NCBI GenBank assembly: GCA_028821195.1
Contig: JAPPHB010000082.1
Span: 67,629 to 131,628 of the forward strand
DNA length: 64,000 nucleotides
Direction: 5' to 3'
DNA from: Gammaproteobacteria bacterium
GTDB taxonomy: Bacteria; Gemmatimonadota; Gemmatimonadetes; Longimicrobiales; Gaopeijiaceae
Each line of letters starts with the position of its first letter. Within the stretch, counting starts at the first letter, position 1. Of the stretch, positions 61,214 to 64,000 are shown one piece after another. Under the pieces are notes generated by a model that was given only the letters and a program-made list of their open reading frames with translations, did not search any database and was not told where the DNA came from. The translations under genes were made by a program, and so were the position numbers.

Positions 61214-62374
61214 TCAGCCCCGCGTCCTGCGGCGGTTCCGGATTGCGTGCCTGAGTTGGGCCTCGTTCGGCTGCTGGTAGCAGCGCAGCACGGTCTTGGC
61301 CGCCTTCCACCCTCCGAGCTCGCAAAGCACCTTGAGGGGCAGGTCCATCAAGTCGCTGGCGAACTTCCGCCTCAGCGAATGCCAGCCCCGGTGCCGCTTC
61401 GGCTCCAGTCCCGCGAGCCGCTCGGCCTTCTTCCACCAGAAGCGCGCCTGCGGCAAGCCCACGCACTCCGAGGGATTCCGGGTCGCGGGCAGCAACGGCG
61501 CGTCCGCGCCCCCCGGATTGCACCTTCGCGCTTCCTCAAGGGCCACCAAGGCTTCGGTCGTCAAGGGCGTCGTGTGCTCGTAACCCGTCTTCTCGTGCTG
61601 CGCCCGCCAGCGGATGGTCTCCCCGTCGAAGTCGACATCCAACCAGCGCAGGTTGCGAATCGCGCCGATCCGGTGTCCGGTCTCGTGCGCGAGCACGAGC
61701 GCGACGTGGAACCGCCAGTCCAACGGCCGCGAGACCCCAAGCAGCGCTTGGTACTCCTCCTCGGTGAGAACGACCCGGGTGGGGTTCTTCTCGATGGGCT
61801 TCCGGAGGCCCTTCAACGGGTTCCTGTCGAGGAGCAGGCTGCCCCGCTCGTCCCTCGACCTCGCCGCCCAGTTCAGCACCGACATTAGGAAGGTAAGGTC
61901 CGCTTCGATCATCCGGTTGCCCACGGGCTTGCCGCTGGGACCGACCGTGCCCGCGCGCCGTTCCCGGATGAACCGGTCCCAGTCGCGCTGTGACAACGTC
62001 GCCGGGTCACGGCTCCTTCCGAAGAACTTGAGGAACATCGCCATCGCGGCCCTGTCCCGCTGCCAAGACTTCCGCGTCTTGGAGGGCGTCACCTCTTCCT
62101 CGTAGATTTCAAAAAGCCGGTCCAGTGTGAGCGGCTCGGGCTCGGCCTCCGCCTTGCCGTTGGGCTCATGGACCGCGAAGCCTGCGGCGGCTTCGTCGGC
62201 CTGCCGCTTCGCGCGAGCCCAATCGCGGTGCTTCAGGGAACGGCTCAGCCTGCGCCCGTTCTCCCGCCACTCGATCTGAAGCAGGCCGGTCTTCGGATCC
62301 GGAAAGACCCGGACCCGGTTCCGGCCCCATTCTCCGGCGCTGTAGGAGCGCCGGCCTCGTTTCGTGCGTGCCAT
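61214..62374 (-). CDS. Tyrosine recombinase/integrase, copy 1
   Basis: The 386-residue protein starts at ATG 62374 (MARTKRGRRSYSAGEWG). A beta-strand arm-binding N-terminus (FPDPKTGLLQIEWRENGRR), a SAM-like core-binding domain (about 80-190) and a catalytic domain follow. Catalytic residues are Arg235 (GHRIGAIR), Lys262 (HEKTG), His332-x2-Arg335 (WHSLRRKF), Trp356 (LGGW) and Tyr366 (CYQQ). It is the same length as the second copy, with no gaps and most residues identical. It is probably responsible for integration next to the ABC exporter gene. Confidence 0.92.
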   Translation of the reverse strand: MARTKRGRRSYSAGEWGRNRVRVFPDPKTGLLQIEWRENGRRLSRSLKHRDWARAKRQADEAAAGFAVHEPNGKAEAEPEPLTLDRLFEIYEEEVTPSKTRKSWQRDRAAMAMFLKFFGRSRDPATLSQRDWDRFIRERRAGTVGPSGKPVGNRMIEADLTFLMSVLNWAARSRDERGSLLLDRNPLKGLRKPIEKNPTRVVLTEEEYQALLGVSRPLDWRFHVALVLAHETGHRIGAIRNLRWLDVDFDGETIRWRAQHEKTGYEHTTPLTTEALVALEEARRCNPGGADAPLLPATRNPSECVGLPQARFWWKKAERLAGLEPKRHRGWHSLRRKFASDLMDLPLKVLCELGGWKAAKTVLRCYQQPNEAQLRHAIRNRRRTRG

Positions 62375-62531
62375 CGTTCGATTCCTCTCGATTCGATGGA
62401 CTGCACGATCCGCCTGCCCGGAAGCTCGCGGAGAGAGTGCGCCCGCGCCAGACTCACGGCTCCCGTTTGCGAACGCGACCATCAGCGGCTCGGTCCGGTG
62501 TCGCGGTCCGGCCCGGGCGTCGGCGGCCGTA

Positions 62532-62753
62532 TCACCAGCCGCGTCCGCTCGGTCTCGCGGCGGTGGATGTCCCATAGTATTCGGCCAAGCGTGTCACTTG
62601 CCCGTCGAGCCGCTCGATTCGCCGCTGCAAGACTTCGTTCTCCTCGCTCAGCCGCTCGACATGCTGCCTCAAGGCTTCGTTCTCTCCGCCTCGCCGCTCT
62701 ACGTGCCGCTGCAAGGCTTCGACCTGCCCGGATTGCCGCCGCTGTTCCCTCAT
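62532..62753 (-). CDS. Coiled-coil small protein between the two integrases
   Basis: A 73-residue ORF from ATG 62753 with heptad-patterned VEALQRHVERRGGENEALRQ, then HVERLSEENEVLQRRIERLD and GQVTRLAEYYGTS, giving a parallel coiled coil of about 45 residues. Three repeated ~14-residue units (H/R-V-E-R ... E-N-E) suggest internal duplication. It lies between integrase copy 2 and copy 1 on the same strand. It may be a dimeric accessory factor, but this is not shown. An overlapping frame at 62482-62760 is Ala/Arg-rich and less convincing. Confidence 0.55.
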   Translation of the reverse strand: MREQRRQSGQVEALQRHVERRGGENEALRQHVERLSEENEVLQRRIERLDGQVTRLAEYYGTSTAARPSGRGW

Positions 62754-62787
62754 GTGCCATCCCGCGCGGATCTGTTGTGATGAATGA

Positions 62788-62816
62788 ACTTACGGGATCC
62801 AGCGGGCGATTTCCCG
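62788..62816. repeat. Integrase-module end repeat, copy 2
   Basis: The partner of the repeat at 61160-61188, 1628 bp away and in the same orientation relative to its integrase. Similarity between the two modules continues through the recombinase genes. Direct repeats of this kind could allow excision of one module. Confidence 0.6.
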
Positions 62817-62841
62817 CCGTTCGGTTCCCGCCGAGTTGATT

Positions 62842-64000
62842 TCAGCCCCGCGCCCTCCGGCGGCTCCTGATTGCCTGCCTGAGTTGGGCCTCGTCCGGCT
62901 GCTGATAGCAGCGCAGCACCGTCTTGGCGTTCTTCCAGCCTCCGAGTTCGCAGAGCACCTTGAGGGGTAGGTCCATGAGATCGGACGCGAACTTCCGCCT
63001 CAGCGAATGCCAGCCCCTGCCCCGCTTCGGCTCCAGTCGCGCGAGACGTTCGGCCTTCTTCCACCAGAAACGGGCCTGCGTGAAGCCCGCGCACTCCAAC
63101 GGATTCCTAGTCGCGGGCAGTACCGGCGCATCCGCGCCTGCGGGGCTTTGCCTTCGCGCCTCCTCAAGGGCTTCCACGGCTTCGGGTGTCAAGGGCGTCG
63201 TGTGCTCGTAGCCCGTCTTCTCGTGCTGCGCCCGCCAGCGGATGGTCTCCCCGCCGAGGTCCACATCGGACCACAGCAGGTTGCGAATCGCGCCGATCCG
63301 GTGCCCCGTCTCGTGCGCGAGCACGAGCGCGACGTGGAACCTCCAGTCGAACTGCTGCGAGACCCGCAGCAGTGCTTGGTACTCCTCCTCGGTGAGAACA
63401 ACCCGGTTGGGGTTCTTCTCGACGGGCTTCCGGAGGCCCTTGAGCGGGTTCCTATCCAGCAGCAGGCGACCGTGCTCGTCTCTCGACCTAGCCGCCCAGT
63501 TCAGCACCGCCATGAGGAACGTGAGGTCCCATTCGATCATCCGGTTGCCCACGGGCTTTCTGCTGGGTCCGACCGTTCCCGCTCGGCGCTCCCGGATGAA
63601 GCGGTCCCAGTCGCGTTGCGAAAGAGTCTCCGGCCTTCGGTCCCTGCCGAAGAAGTCGAGGAACATCGCCATCGCGGACCTGTCCCTCTGCCAAGACTTC
63701 CGCCCCTTGGAGGGCGTCACCTCTTCACCGTAGATGTCAAAGAGCATCTCCAGGGTAAGCGGCTCGGGCTCGGCTTCCGCCTTGCCGTTCAGGTCCGGGC
63801 CGACGAACCCGACCGCGAACTCGTCCGCCTGCCGTTTCGCCCTCGCCCAATCGCGGTGCCCCAGCGACCGGGTGAGCCTCCGCCCGTTCTCGCGCCACTC
63901 CACCTGAAACAGGCCGGTCTTGGCGTCCGGGAACACCCGGACTCGGTTCCGGCCCCACTCGCCGGCGCCGTAGCTCCGGCGGCTTCTTTTCGTGCGTGCC
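62842..64000 (-). CDS. Tyrosine recombinase/integrase, copy 2 (start codon cut by window edge)
   Basis: The first two bases of the ATG lie outside the window. The product would be 386 residues, as in copy 1. It has the same catalytic set (GHRIGAIR, HEKTGYEHTT, WHSLRRKF, LGGWKNAKTV, CYQQ). Differences from copy 1 are scattered substitutions, mostly in the arm-binding and linker regions. It ends 89 nt before the coiled-coil ORF. Such same-strand tandem recombinases occur in transposon-like integrase modules. Confidence 0.92.
   Translation of the reverse strand, partial: ARTKRSRRSYGAGEWGRNRVRVFPDAKTGLFQVEWRENGRRLTRSLGHRDWARAKRQADEFAVGFVGPDLNGKAEAEPEPLTLEMLFDIYGEEVTPSKGRKSWQRDRSAMAMFLDFFGRDRRPETLSQRDWDRFIRERRAGTVGPSRKPVGNRMIEWDLTFLMAVLNWAARSRDEHGRLLLDRNPLKGLRKPVEKNPNRVVLTEEEYQALLRVSQQFDWRFHVALVLAHETGHRIGAIRNLLWSDVDLGGETIRWRAQHEKTGYEHTTPLTPEAVEALEEARRQSPAGADAPVLPATRNPLECAGFTQARFWWKKAERLARLEPKRGRGWHSLRRKFASDLMDLPLKVLCELGGWKNAKTVLRCYQQPDEAQLRQAIRSRRRARG

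Noticed and set aside
62482..62760. A 92-codon frame overlapping the coiled-coil ORF.
   Set aside because: Its translation is a low-complexity Ala/Arg sequence; the other frame has a regular heptad pattern.

Overview
The window is GC-rich bacterial chromosome, densely packed with short intergenic gaps and genes on both strands. The most likely source is a Gemmatimonadota lineage. This is inferred from two lipoprotein-type six-bladed beta-propellers with GxGPGEF motifs, an Ig-like plus leishmanolysin-like lipoprotein, a large PIG-L deacetylase, DUF6941 and DUF1854 proteins, and a plant-type FabI. No rRNA is present to confirm it. There are no rRNA genes, CRISPR array or recognisable prophage structural genes.

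Left part (1-17.6 kb): a minus-strand suf operon (sufC-sufB-sufD, sufD cut by the edge) with a good sigma-70-type promoter; an aminotransferase/TPR-lipoprotein pair and a secreted amidohydrolase; a toxin-antitoxin zone with one complete PIN module and one whose PIN toxin is truncated; an RNA ligase divergent from ligA; then a tight plus-strand run (CaCA antiporter, DUF2157 membrane protein, plant-type enoyl-ACP reductase, class III aminotransferase) convergent with an alpha/beta hydrolase.

Middle (17.7-44.4 kb): tRNA-Glu(CTC) and tRNA-Val(CAC); a minus-strand pair of a sodium:neurotransmitter-type symporter and an aconitase-superfamily protein with its swivel domain at the N-terminus; a complete BMP-type ABC importer (lipoprotein, double ATPase, two permeases), probably for nucleosides; a second PIN/RHH module; a divergent secreted asparaginase; a PIG-L deacetylase with a small secreted partner; two tandem DoxX-like proteins; a beta-propeller; a dimethylglycine-dehydrogenase-like flavoprotein convergent with a DmdA-like GcvT-family demethylase; an orphan PIN protein; an Ig/leishmanolysin lipoprotein; a DUF4143 ATPase; a TauD-type dioxygenase; and a Tat-exported glycosylasparaginase.

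Right part (44.4-64 kb): a DUF59 gene followed by a compact paaA-paaD-paaB-paaC cluster in which PaaD appears split, with its zinc ribbon encoded separately after paaC; an ICMT-like methylase; a group II PLP decarboxylase, CPBP protease and DUF6941 protein; a GyrA/ParC subunit with its own terminator; a beta-propeller lipoprotein divergent from a large leucine-rich-repeat plus metzincin lipoprotein; and an ABC exporter/DUF1854 pair whose exporter has lost its 5' end next to a tandem pair of near-identical tyrosine recombinases. The recombinases are separated by a coiled-coil ORF and carry matching terminal repeats.

Points most worth a second look are the split PaaD, the LRR-metzincin fusion, two copies of a 23-bp palindrome about 24 kb apart, the swivel-first aconitase-type fusion, the asparaginase with altered catalytic motif, and the tandem integrase modules.
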